The translations under genes and the position numbers were made by a program. Below, one piece after another: positions 10,190-21,754 of a DNA stretch of 64,000 nt (position 1 is its first letter; every line of letters starts with the position of its first letter). Origin of the DNA: Fallopia convolvulus. Lineage: Eukaryota > Streptophyta > Magnoliopsida > Caryophyllales > Polygonaceae. Under the pieces are notes generated by a model. The model did not search any database. It saw only the letters and a program-made list of their open reading frames with translations, and had not been told where the DNA came from. Location of the stretch: positions 19,109,981 through 19,173,980 of the forward strand of contig OZ024735.1 in assembly GCA_964016875.1 (NCBI GenBank), written 5' to 3'.

Positions 10190-13100
10190 TCACTGGAACA
10201 GTAGACAATTGTAAATTAATGAACAGACAACTCAGCAAAAACTGAAAAGTGTGGTAAAAGGGAAAAATACTTAATGAAAAAAAAGAGATGACTCTATTCC
10301 AGCCAAAGTTCATATAGTTATAATTAAACAACGATAATGTTTTCAACTTGTGTACAGATATAAACCCAAAAATACAGGCAGCACTATCTATCAATATGGC
10401 ACATAGAAAGCATATTACACTACAGACCTGTTCAGTGCCTTCTGGTGCAGGTGAAGGCGAGTTGTTTGACTCAGAAGGTTTATCAGCACCACAGTTCTGC
10501 CTATTGCACTTGGTCCTGAACGGATAGTTTATGTTGTTGCATCTCTCACACCTCCAGCTACCCTCAGGCATCTTTTGTTCTGGAGAAGCATCATCTTAGT
10601 CAAAACTGATTTATTTAAGCATTTCAAACCAATGACATCTACAAGATATTCATACTTACTTGAATTTTTATCAGACTTTGATCCCTGTGTTATGTTGGGA
10701 ACAAAAAGAAGAGGACACAATTAGCTAAACATATTTCAGTACAATGCTTCCAACCTCTAGCAATTCAAAAATAAAAAACTGAAAATGCAATGGGTACTCA
10801 CGAAGCCTACATAGTATGCTATATAACTGCCTAAGTGTGAAGAAAAGAAGCTCTACAAACCTGAGGTCCGGGCTTTGGTGTATTACACTTCCTCATGTTA
10901 CATACAGTTCTAAATGAGAAGTTCACATTCCCACACTTGGGACAAGCCCAATCATTATCGCGAGTGACATCTAAAATGATAGCAAATGAATATAATCTAA
11001 TCAGCAACTAAGCAGCTAGCAGACTGTCATAGTCGTTCAAATGAAAGTAAGCATAGTAAGTAAATGTGTAAAAACCAAAACCTTTCTTCTGAGAGTTGTC
11101 CTCAAGAAAAAACCCTGGCCTTGGTGGACCCTGCATACGAGTCCCCCAACCATAAAAATATAAGTTTTATAAGCAAAAAGTAATGAATATTAAAAATGGA
11201 GATATAGTTTGACTCATGAGAAAAATGATCATGTTCAGCTTCATTACAATAGTGACAGTTGACAAAAAGGACAGTTAACACTTTAAGCAGAGTCAATAAT
11301 GAAGATCCATTCGTTAAGAAAATCGTGAAGATCATTTCAAATCATAAGGGCTCTAGTATGACAAGTTGTTTATTCATCAAGACATCTATAAGCAAAAGGT
11401 AATGAGTAATGACTAGTTCACTACTGAAAATTGCATAGTTTGGCTCGTTCAACAATAGTGAGAGTTGATCAAAGGAACACAGTTTACATTTTAAGAAGAA
11501 TCAATACTGAAGATGAAATTGTTCTGAAAATAATATACAAGATGGTTTCATATCTTCCAAGAGTTCTGCTATGGCAAGTGGCTCTGCCATATATTATATG
11601 TTTTATAAGCAAAAGGTAATGACCACTGAAAATGGGCGTAGTTTGACTAATAACACATTGATCATTTTTAGCTCAATTAAACAAGAGTGAGAGTAGGCAA
11701 AAGAAACATAGTAAACATTTTTAGCAGAATAAATAAAGAAAACAAACTTGCTCATTCAAAAAACAATGAAGATTTTCAAATAATCCAACGGCTCTACAGT
11801 GGCAATTGGCAACTGGAATTCAGGATCGAGTAGCTAACTAGATTGCATGTTACAAAGTTCTAGATAAAATTCATACAACTTTTTCACATCAACATAAATA
11901 AATAAGAGAGACTAGTCAGCAGGTCCTGAGAAAGAATTGATAGCACATATGCAAACAAAAATATGTGCAAAGGAAAGAAAGCATAACTGGCATGTAGCAT
12001 CATGCAATAAAATGGCCCAAGTTAAAAAGAAATTTAATTCTTTCAGAGCAGAATGGGAAAAATGAAATGCCAACACCTTTTTTCCAAATTCTAAAGGGTG
12101 ATTACCATAGCAGCAAGGCCCATTGGTGGCAAGTTCAATCCATAGCGTTCGATCATGGAAGGGGGTGGCATACCATACAATCCACCTGCAATGTAATCAT
12201 ACAAGTTAAACATATTAGGAAATTTTTCAATGTTAAGTATGAAAAAACTACGAAAAAACATGTACATCTTCTTGTCATTACTTTTGAAACATGTCACTTG
12301 AATTACCATAGAAAGATAGCAAATCTTAATAAAAATATTGTGAATATTTATATTAACTCAATAACTGGCAGAGCTGCTACACATGATTGCTTCACCTAGT
12401 AACAAACATTCGACTTTAATTGATTTGTCTATTGATATAATAAATGATCTAGGAAAATAGACATGCAGGATAGCCTTAAATTACTTTGCACGACTCAAAA
12501 CGATCCTTTCCACAATGTGACTAGAGGACCATGGAAGCATCACAAAGAATGGATTGATGAAAGACAAGAAGAAATGGAATACATGTATTAATACGGAAAA
12601 CAATACCATTTCCCATCATGGATCCACCAGAGTACGGTGGTGGTGGCCCAGATAAAGGCAGTGGTCGATAGGGGCTTCCACCAGAAACACGGGTCCCATA
12701 GTTGTAATATGTTGATCCTCCAGAAATTCGAACATCATAGGGAGGTATTGAAGCTCCATTGAAGATAGAAGCTCCATAGGGTGGTGGCATCCCAAGATAA
12801 GGGGAACCAGAAGCTCCATAGGGAGGGTTGGAATAACCCTGCAGGGGTTGTGCAGGCCTGGGAGCAGATTTCTGGAAAAAAAAAAGGGAATCAATGACAA
12901 TTACTCCAAAAGATGGATTAACAGGGGATAAAATAAAAAAGAACAAGAAAAAATACATGCAAATGAGTGAAACTGGGACAAGTGGATACTAATTTTAAGA
13001 GAGAGAGAACAAGAAGTGGAAAGAGTTGCATAAGTCATCAGATTGCATTGTGCTAAGACTATACACAGTAAAAACTGGAAAACCAAGACAAGATTTGAAA

Positions 13101-14280
13101 GGCTTATCAAAATAACTTGTCTAAACAAACTAGAAGAATTAGTGAATAATAAGAAAGAGAATAGGTGAAAAACGAAAACTTTTTATCTTAGACGAGCTTA
13201 AACTGATATGAAGCAAATTGTGTGCCTTTTCATTGTCTTCTCCATTAATACTACATATATAAATTCCTCCCAAACTTCAATCAAGTTCATTGCATAGACA
13301 ATAGACATTCATATATTCATATGCAGCTCATAGAACCAAATAGCTGATATGAGACAGCATCTTACTGCATTGTGGTCAGCAGGCCTAGGCTGGGTACAAT
13401 TACGCATATTGCAGGTTGTCCTGAATGAGAAATTGACATTACCACAGCTGGGACAGGTCCAATCATCTTCCCTGCGACCACCTGAAAGTGCATATTAGCA
13501 CAATAAATACATGAAAGGTAATGAAGTTTAAAACATACTCATTTCATTACACCCACAAGTGCAAATTAGCACACTATATACTTAACACACAGTTAGGCAT
13601 AGAGTGAATTATTATATAGCAGAAAAGATTAGCAGCCTAACCCCTCTTAGAATCTTCAGAAAAGTAGAGAGATTTATAATAATAATAGAGTCAGACTTAA
13701 TTTAATCTTCAATTGATAAGCATTCTACACAAATCCAAGCAATTGGGTGCTTGTTTCAACTCGGTGTGTGGATTAAAGGAAATATTACAATTATTATCCT
13801 CATAACACGTTCGGGCTAATTATATTCCCCGCAGCAAATTCAGATACGAAATATTGAAATACCATTATAAATGATAAATGAGATAGAGAAAAGAATACCA
13901 TCCGTTCGAGCGCGCTTGGCGGCCGAGGAATTTCTAGTATCCACCTAAACACCGAAGCAAGGGTGATTAGAAGACAAATATACAATTGTGACACAGCATA
14001 ATGAAGAACATTAATCCTTTCTCTAAAAATCCCTAAAATTACACCGAGGAGAAAGCATAACAGGTCCGCAGTCAATCAAAAGCCGCAAAAGGATCATAAA
14101 ACACACAAAGGACTCAAATTGTTGAGATCGAAAAGGAAACTAGAACAAAAAGGAAGCAATCTATAACTTTATCCGTTTAACGGAAGAGAGGAACAAGAAC
14201 TGAGAAGATCACGAGAAAAGCTGATAAATCCTGGTTATATTATAAAGAGAGAGATAAAATTGAGAAGAAACCTGAGACAT
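10190..14280 (-). CDS. Triple RanBP2-type zinc-finger protein (At1g67325-like), probable RNA binder
   Basis: Ten coding segments on - join in phase to 284 codons: 14280-14272, 13944-13899, 13481-13366, 12871-12607, 12185-12106, 11130-11082, 10970-10861, 10684-10660, 10579-10428 and 10192-10190. The last begins directly with the TGA stop. The product starts MSQVDTRNSSAAKRARTDG. It has three RanBP2 fingers at about residues 24-53, 192-221 and 238-265 (W-x-C-x2-C-x10-C-x4-C, with NVNF or NINY between the Cys pairs). A Gly/Pro/Tyr/Ser-rich low-complexity linker fills about 58-180. Length, order and wording agree with the Arabidopsis protein At1g67325. Fingers of this type in ZRANB2-like proteins bind single-stranded RNA; an RNA-processing role is inferred. 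No disruption is visible. Confidence 0.92.
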
Positions 14281-14400
14281 ATCGGCGGGGATCGGCAACT
14301 GATCGGCGAGAGGTGGGTGAGAAAGAGGAGAGTGGTAGGGTTTGCGACGGAGGGAATATTTCGATCGCCTTCAGCGGCACCTCACAAAACACGACTCAAG
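14281..14400 (-). promoter_or_regulatory. 5' leader of the zinc-finger gene
   Basis: Read on -, the 110 bases before the ATG are pyrimidine-rich (CTCTCCTCTTTCTCACC), as in many plant 5' leaders. The first coding exon has only nine coding bases before a GT donor at 14271. No clear TATA box was found. Confidence 0.4.
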
Positions 14401-14759
14401 AGTTAGTTGGCAATCAGTGCTTGGGAGTGATACGGTGTCGTTTAACTTGTCTCCTCTATGTATGTGGTGATGTTTAATGCAGTGTACGCTTTTAGCAGCA
14501 TGACTTCTTTAATTTATACGGCATCGTTTGCTCGAGTGCTCAAATTTTATTTCTGTTCTTATTAAGAATTTTTTTTGGAAAATTACATTTAACCACCTTT
14601 TATTTTACACTTGTTGCAATTAACCACCCTTTATATTTTTTATACACTTAATAAGGCCAACCTAAATTATCACAACATATGATCTTTAAGAATTGCAACA
14701 AGAGAGGATAAAGAAAATAAGAATCCCTAATATTGCAGATACTAGAATCTAGAAAATCA

Positions 14760-15201
14760 GAAATGAAAAGCGAGGACATAATTGCAAGACGGAACCGATC
14801 AATATTGACATGCCTTCTAGCTAAAAAGCAGCCGCAAAGTTATATTCCCTGAAACAATGGAAAAAAACCGCATTATCAAACCCCCTGACCAAAATTCGAA
14901 TATCTTTAAATAAAACATTAATTTCCCAAGGAATTTTCCACATATTTTTTAAAGAGTTAATGAGAACTAAATTATCTCCTTCTATAATAATATGTTTAAT
15001 ATTCAACCGAATTGCCTCTTTAAGACCATGAACCAAAGCTAAAGTCTCAGCTTGAAGAACTGACATAGGAGAAACCTTTTGACGATCAATGCTAATAATA
15101 GAACTTACATGATTTCTTATAATATAGCTTATAAAGGTATTAGAGTTACTAGTTGTACCCGTCGTACCATGTACGACTACGATTCGATATTTTATAGACA
15201 T
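14760..15201 (-). pseudogene. LINE RNase H domain fragment, frameshifted
   Basis: The - frame from 15201 reads like the RNase H domain at the end of plant L1-type polyproteins. It shows AETLALVHGLKEA, then IIIEGDNLVLINSL, then FREYNFAA. After FAA the frame runs into TAG. The family sequence resumes in another frame (LARRHVNIDRFRLA), so one frameshift is present. It belongs with the LINE pieces at 16540-16869 and 19740-19960. Confidence 0.75.
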
Positions 15202-15965
15202 TTAAATAGGATATTAATAAATGAAAATATAATATAAATTTTAATATAAGTAATTTATTGCTTGTAGAATGTATAATTTTTTAATCAATATAAATGATTA
15301 AATTTAATGTTCAGAATTTAGATATATTATATAAAATAATTACATTTCTCTTTTTCTTTGATGATATTTCATAGATATTTAATTAAAAAAGAAGATAAAA
15401 TATGAATAAATTTTTTTATATATTCAAATATGGAATAGATAAGAATTTAAAAAATAATAGTTAAATTAATAAATTAGATATAATAATGTATGAAAGATAA
15501 AGATAATTTAATTATATAAAATATTTAAAATTTAATTAATTTAATTTAAGATGGGACCAAACTCATTTTGTGGTTCGATAAAGTAAAGATCAAATAAGAT
15601 TAAATATTATATTATTCATATTTTATTACTTTCCATGTATGTAAATATAGAGATTATCAAATATTTTAATATATATTAAATATTTTATTATCTATTTTTA
15701 TTAATTTTAAACATTATAAATACTTATCATTAATTTTTTATTATAAAAGAAAATGAATATATATCTATGAATAAATTCGTCAAAAGATATATGCTAAAAG
15801 ATTTATATTTATTTTAAAATATTTTATCTTTAATTTTAAGTACTTGTATAAGGAAGCTTTTAAAAGATATTGTTATACTAAATAGATATTTGTTTGATGT
15901 TAGAGATAAATATAAATAGTTAAAAAAGAATTTAATAGAAAGAAGTGATAATAATAGAAATTGAT
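15202..15965. other. AT-rich insertion of unknown type within the LINE
   Basis: This is extremely AT-rich sequence with no protein frame. It separates two parts of one LINE together with the GATCG-rich MITE to its right. AGTTGTACC occurs near 15150 and again inverted near 16530, which might be element ends, but no target duplication supports this. Confidence 0.3.
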
Positions 15966-15974
15966 ATTATTTTC

Positions 15975-16466
15975 AAGGTTATCAGGATCGGGATTCTAGG
16001 TTGGATCGTTGGGGGATCTTTTGGATCGGATCGTAAATCGGATCGTTGAATCGTAAGATCCTACATTATAACTAAAAGTATGCAAGAATAACCTAATAGA
16101 TTGTATATTTTGTTATATATGAAATAAGAAAATAATAAACATTATTAATTTGATTATTAAAAATGTTGTAGGATGGACTATAGTCAACTATTTTAATGGA
16201 AATGATACGTTAATCGTAAAATTATTAATAATATATAGTTACAATTGTCATTTTATAGGATCATTAGAATCGTTTGTAGGATCGTTAGAATCGTTTATAT
16301 GATTGTTAAAATCGTATGTAAAATCGGGATCGAATTGAGATTGTATTCTAAATCATTTAAGATCCTACTCTAATAAGATCCTACTTGGGATCGTGGATCG
16401 TTTCGCGTGTTATGGATCGTAGGATCGCTAGAATCGTAGAATCGGATCGGGATTCTGATAACATTG
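15975..16466. mobile_element. GATCG-rich MITE, 492 bp, 9-bp target duplication
   Basis: The ends carry GTTATCAG and its inverse CTGATAAC. The 9-bp repeat ATTATTTTC flanks the element (15966-15974 and 16467-16475). Both end regions are made of overlapping GGATCG, GAATCG and CGATCC words, while the centre is AT-rich. A 9-bp duplication fits Mutator-like elements best, but the short termini leave the superfamily open. Confidence 0.7.
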
Positions 16467-16539
16467 ATTATTTTCTTAAATATGAGGTGGGGCCAGAATC
16501 GTTCTGGTGACTCGAAAAGGTACAACTTTAATATATAGT

Positions 16540-16869
16540 TATAGATTTTGTTTGGAAGCATCAAATTTTAATTTAACCCAATTGGCATGAGGTTTTATCC
16601 AAGCAACATTATTTTTCCTTTTGCGCCTATTACAAACAAGCTTATTATTGTGTTTGACTTGAGAAGAAATCCATAAAGAATACTCTCTAACTGCATTCAC
16701 TGGGTAATAAATTGGAATCTCGAATTGTATGGTTAAATATAATATTATTCATATGATTCCAGATAAACCTCCAAAGAAAACATAGAATATTGCTATTAGC
16801 ATTTGCATTTAACGTATATACTAAATTATCAATAAAACCTCCCGAACATATAATTTCAAATGAAACATT
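16540..16869 (-). pseudogene. LINE fragment: end of zf-RVT region and linker to RNase H
   Basis: The - strand encodes WRFIWNHMNNIIFNHTIRDSN and then VAWIKPHANWVKLKFDAS, the usual linker before RNase H in plant L1-type polyproteins. Stops interrupt it. A MULE begins at its right edge (target duplication 16870-16878), and sequence of unknown origin lies on its left. Confidence 0.65.
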
Positions 16870-16878
16870 TAACTTTAA

Positions 16879-19730
16879 GGTATTGAATCAAATGAAAACG
16901 TCACTTAACGTGAAAATTGGAAATTAATTATGTCCGTTCGATTTATAGTATGAACGGCCGAGATACAACGCGCGTGATATGTTATATTTTTAATCTAAGG
17001 GGCAATTTAGACTTTTTACGCATTTCACCTTCTTCCCCAATTCACAATTCATTTCTCCCGATCTGATCTGCAGAGCGATTTTTCATTTCTCTCTATTCTT
17101 TTCTCCGCAACGATCGATTGCTCGTTGTGATTAATATAATTCATCCTTCCATTAATCATCAATTCTTCATTTTTTATTTCTTATGGATCTAGATTTAGGT
17201 ATGCTATAATTGGATTTCAACTTGGTTTGGTTTGTGAATGAATTAGTAATGTGTAATCTAAAACACAATAAACTAATTCATCGAACTTCACAATCATAAG
17301 AACTTGAATTCAAACTTATCTTCATCTTGTTTTGTTATAGTCAAATCTTTCATTGCTTTGTATTGAAATTTGATGGTTACATTTGTATGATTTGACAAAT
17401 GCCTACATGTTGTTCGATGAAATGCCTAAGACTCAATAACTAAGTTTCACCATCAAATAATCACGCATGTACGAATATGAACTGGAAAGTACTATTTTAT
17501 GATCCTCCTATGCTTTTGTGTGAACCTTATAGTGTTATCTATGAACCTAACATGTGTAAGCTGATTTTTTTTTTACATTCTTTCATTGTTGCATGTTGTT
17601 TTTCAACATCAGATGAGATGAGTAGAAATTTGTCTCGTTCATGTTGTATTGATAGTGTTGATGCCATCAGATGTGTATGCTTTATTTTCCATGAGCTTTA
17701 GACACAAACATGCTTTCTTTGCTACTCTTGTTGCATTGTTGGATTTTTTCTAATGGATAAAAAAAAAGAGTTTACAATATCAAATATGATGACACCAAGG
17801 AAAGCAAAGCTACAAACTTTTGAAAATGTATAATATAAGAGGCATTTGATCTTGCAAAAGTTTGCTGGTTTTAGTAGCATTGACTTGACTTGGACATAAG
17901 AGTGACAAGCTGAGAGAAGAATCACAAAAGTTAAGAGCGACGTTCTCAATGAGACTTTGAACTAGGTTAATGTAGCAAGGGAGGCCACTATGAAAGCCAA
18001 GGCTGAGAAATTGCAACTTAAAGCCTGGATGCTAGTACATGGCTTCATAAAACATAAGAACCTTGTTTGAAAATATGTGAACACATATAGTCAATATGTG
18101 AACATACACATCCAAATATGTGAATGTTAAGAAATATATACGAACATGAATGAATTGTCTTATAAAGATCTTAACCTTATTTGAAAATAAACGAATATAC
18201 ACATTCAATATGTGATTACAAAAGTAATATATATTTATGAACATGAAAAATGGTTAAATTTAACACAAAATCCACCATTTTAAACTTGTATTGAGTATGT
18301 AAACTATAACAAGGGAGGAAGAAGCTAAGATACGTTCTCAATAAGACTTTGAAACGAGGTTAATGTTGCAAGGTATGCCACTAAAAAAAATCAAGGCTGA
18401 GAAATTGCAACTTAAGGCTTGAATACTAGTAAATGACTTTGTAAAAATAAGGATATTGCTCATAAATATGTGAACACACATAGTCAATGTGTGAACTTTA
18501 AGGTAATATATATGAACTTGAACATGATACAAGAGAGCTCAACTTTGAATTGAAACATCACACGCATTATTGTAATAGCCTATGAGGGATTCGAACCCAC
18601 ATCGATGTGTACAAACACATTGCTCTTCCATTTGAGCTAATAGGCTATGACAAAATCATTTTTGTACATATAACACATGAATCCTTGTCTTTTTCTATTG
18701 AGCTAAGTAATTTCATTATCAATGTGAAGAAACTAGCAAGCATTACACAAAAATAAACGAAGTAGTGACCAACAAAAATATAGTAGCAATTAGTAGAGAA
18801 AAGCACCAATAACATAATTAAAAGAGAGGCAACAAACGTAGGAACATGAACATTTTTAAATGGTTTTATACGAACCTTCTATGAATATATATGAACAATC
18901 TAATGTAATACTTGAACCCAACCGTCCACAAAGTCTATTAACCATTGTATGAATCTCAAATTGAATCTAGAAACCAAAGTTCGAACTTCAGAAATTATGT
19001 CCTAAAAATTAGAAGGAAAAATCAACCAAAATTTCAAAAACAACAATCAAACAACCTCTTAGTGGTTCACACAACAAAACGTGAACCTCATAGTCACCGC
19101 ACATGAACATATAGATAAAATACATGAACCCTAACGAAAAATAACATAGTCACGACTCACGACACATAACGAATCATGAGTCTCATATCCAATATCCAAA
19201 ATTCAACTTATTGTCAATCCTAGAAAAAATTTCATCCTTTTATGAACAAAAACATGATACAACAATTGAGAACTTAGCCCAAATCAAGACAAAGAATAAG
19301 ACATTAGACATCCCTAAATCAATGAACCCTAGAAATTTGAGGCAAATCGTATTTATTACCTTCATTTAACTCAGTTGATTATTTATCTTCATCGTTTGTC
19401 ATGGATTATTTGACGAGTATGTTCGACGATTTTACTGGGTGTGTTTGAGAACGGAGAGCTACTTTGATTCTCCTTCAATGGAGTATGGATCGAATGAAGA
19501 AGACAAGGCTTGTATTTGAGTTTTTTTTTGTTCAGGCCATTGAATGACTCTTTTGGTCTATTTTTTGGTGTTATTTACAAAAATGCCACTGAAAAAAAAG
19601 GAACATATACACACGCTTGTTTTTTGTACTATCTTCTCTTTTTAATCTCCACCCTTAATCTCCTCAATCTAACAAACCAAATTCATTTACAGTTTTCACT
19701 GTAACATGTATTTTCACTTGAACCGGCCTC
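16879..19730. mobile_element. Mutator-like element (non-autonomous MULE), 2852 bp
   Basis: The 9-bp direct repeat TAACTTTAA flanks it (16870-16878 and 19731-19739). The ends are imperfect inverted repeats sharing TCAAATGAAAA against TCAAGTGAAAA. No transposase frame was found. The interior holds a CT-rich leader-like stretch (17030-17180), many short ATGTGAACA/TGAACAT words around 18050-19300, and a tRNA-like sequence at 18576-18646. The site lies in a LINE whose coding fragments resume on both sides, which supports the boundaries. Confidence 0.8.
18576..18646 (-). tRNA. tRNA-like sequence (probable pseudogene) inside a MULE
   Basis: On - it folds as a tRNA. A 7-bp acceptor pairs AGCCTAT with ATAGGCT, the D arm and A box read TAGCTCAAATGG, and the B box GGTTCGAATCC closes a T arm with one mismatch. 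The anticodon stem ATGTG/CACAT encloses only six bases (TTTGTA), one short of normal, so the anticodon is ambiguous (TGT, Thr, if read from the 5' side). The loop defect and T-stem mismatch argue for a pseudogene, probably captured by the surrounding MULE. Confidence 0.55.
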
Positions 19731-19739
19731 TAACTTTAA

Positions 19740-19960
19740 TTCCAAATTTGAAATCATTTTTTGAGTAAAAAGGACAATGAAAGAAAAAATGATTTATATT
19801 TTCATCATTCATATCACAGAGAGACACAAGTATGGGGAACCGAATTATAATATATTTTCAGCCTTTCAGTTTTCCAAATAAATTTTGTATTTTAGGAGGA
19901 AGTTTAGTCTTCCAAATCTAGGAAAACCTTGAAAAATGTAATTTTCGCATAGAATTGATT
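19740..19960 (-). pseudogene. LINE zf-RVT domain fragment
   Basis: The - strand gives KLPPKIQN in one frame and then ending VSLCDMNDENINHFFFHCPFYSK in another. This is the Cys/His zf-RVT module downstream of the reverse transcriptase in plant L1-type LINEs, with frameshifts. The MULE at 16879-19730 interrupts it on the left. Confidence 0.65.
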
Positions 19961-20084
19961 AATTTTGAGGCTGTTTGTTCACAACGATAAGTAAGAATTG
20001 TGGTATCCTACTAAGGGGGAATTAATATTTATAAAAGTTGTATTTTTAATTAATGCATTATCTTTAATTTTTATAAAGGATTTG

Positions 20085-20450
20085 TTATTATCAAAAAGGG
20101 GGAAATTATTGAGATGACATTGAGACATTAACTAGTCTTTGATCCCTTGAGTTTGATGATGAAAACCAGGTGGATTTTACGCTTTATGCTTGAAGATATT
20201 TCAGGTATAAAAGGATAAGAGAAGGATGCTAGCATCAATCGCCATGCTGCAAAGGAACAAAGGAAAGCAAGTTTTGTGTTCATTGATTCCAGTGGAACAA
20301 CGCAATGGCACTGACTCCTATCTAAGGAAGGCGGCATAACTAAGGCAGTTTAAGCGTGTGTGTAGGATGCAAAGTTCGAAGGCGCGTAAAGCTTAAAGAT
20401 GGAATGGTCTGGTTAGAACGTATCTATGGAAAGTTTTAAGATAGATTTAT
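20085..20450 (+). repeat. Remnant of a SIRE-type copia 3' end (polypurine tract and LTR start)
   Basis: ATTATCAAAAAGGGGGAAATT at 20088-20108 resembles the characteristic polypurine tract of SIRE/Maximus copia elements. TGAGATGACATTG follows as a possible LTR start, and then GTTTGATGATGAAAACC, another word typical of that lineage's LTRs. No coding part or second LTR was found, so this rests on short motifs only. Confidence 0.35.
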
Positions 20451-20454
20451 TTCG

Positions 20455-21200
20455 GCGAAATACATAAATAGGTCCCTGAACTTTGACGATTTTGGCATCC
20501 ATATCCCTGTACTTTGGGGGTTTCAAATAACTCCTTGTATTATACATTTTTTTCATTTAAACACAAATGACATGAGTTTCACCTGTGTGCAATACACTCG
20601 CGCTGACCGTATAAAAAAAATTTGCCACATAGGTGCCTCATAAATACCACCTAGATACATTTACAAAATTTATAAAATTTTAATAATAAATATTTATATA
20701 TCTTTTTCGTTTTCTTCCTCGTTTTGATTTGGGGGCAAATTGATGAATTATTCACCTCATCAAAGTCTGGACGGAACGACAACGGAGTTCCGAATTCTTC
20801 ACCTCGTCAAAAGTCGGGAGCTTTGAATTCTTCACCGGCGACGGACTTCAAGGGCCTATTTATCTACCTCGTCAAAGTCTGGACGGAACGACGACGGAGT
20901 TCATGGGCCTATTTCTCTGCATCGTCAAAATCTAGACGGAACGACGACGGAGTTCCGAATTCTCCACCTCGTCAAAGTTAGGAACTCCGAATTCTGCACT
21001 GGAGACAGAGTTCAAGGGCCTATTTCTCTACCCCTTTGGAAAGACGGACTCGGGAGTTCTCAGATCTGGTGACGATGGCGGTCAGATCTGGTGGTTGACG
21101 GTGGATTCGAGAGTTCGGGAGGACTCGAGACTCGAGAGTTGTCGGTTAGATCCACTGGCAATTCTTCTGCGCCTCTCTGGGCGCACTCGGGAGTTCGACA
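20455..21200. repeat. MULE-like terminus followed by imperfect tandem repeats
   Basis: TACATAAATAGGTCCCTGAAC and CCCTGTACTTTGGGGG (20460-20520) resemble termini of plant Mutator-like elements. From 20757 to about 21035 a unit with CTCGTCAAAGTCTGGACGG, AACGACGACGGAGTTC and GGGCCTATTTCTCT recurs about four times, imperfectly. No right-hand inverted terminus was found, so element limits are unknown. This block lies just before a captured Rab fragment. Confidence 0.4.
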
Positions 21201-21204
21201 CTAA

Positions 21205-21425
21205 CAAATTGGGATGCAAATGCTAAAACAAAGTCGACGATCGGTGTTGAGTTCCACACTCAGAGCCTCGAATTGGACGGCAAAGAAGTCAAAGCTCAGA
21301 TTTGGGACACCACCGGCCAAGAACGCTTCCGCGCCGTCACCTCTGCCTACTACCGCGGCGCCGTCAGCGCCCTCGTCGTCTACGACATCATCTCTTGCTG
21401 GCTCGACGAGCTCAACAGTAATCTT
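21205..21425 (+). pseudogene. Rab (RABA-type) GTPase gene fragment
   Basis: The + frame encodes the switch region of a RABA-type small GTPase. It reads IGVEFHTQSLELDGKEVKAQ, then IWDTTGQERFRAVTSAYYRG and AVSALVVYDI, so it covers switch II and strand 4. The P-loop, NKxD and C-terminal Cys parts are absent. DTAGQ reads DTTGQ, and a short internal deletion precedes WLDEL. It is a processed or captured exon piece, not a working gene, and GC content is higher than its surroundings. The region from 21426 to 21747 shows nothing recognisable. Confidence 0.8.
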
Positions 21426-21754
21426 TTTACTAATACCACTCACTTGCTTGCAAAATTAATGCGATTGTGTTGTGTTGTGTTGATTGAGAACCCAAATTGG
21501 TTTGACCTAATTTGTGAAAGAAGAAATTTTGAAAAATCGCTTTGTAGATTGCAAATTTTAGATCTAACAAGTGTGATTTGAGCAACAGTAGATCTGTAAG
21601 CATTGAAGAAGGCAAGATGCTTGCACATGAGCACAAAATGTTCTTCATGGAATGTGAGGAGGGAGAGGGGCCAATTGTAGCTAGGTTTCAGTATAGACTA
21701 ATTAGTTTTTAATTTAAATAGCTTTTAATTATTTTTTAAGGGGGCAGTCACTGG

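Noticed and set aside
12067..12399. + strand 110-codon frame within the zinc-finger gene
   Set aside because: It is the shadow of exon 5 and its introns. The - strand exon has correct splice sites and conserved residues.
14560..14760. Repeated TTAACCACCTTTTA words as an element terminus
   Set aside because: Only two short direct copies, with no inverted partner or target duplication.
18576..18646. Functional tRNA-Thr gene
   Set aside because: The anticodon loop has only six bases and the T stem has a mismatch. Listed as a tRNA-like pseudogene.
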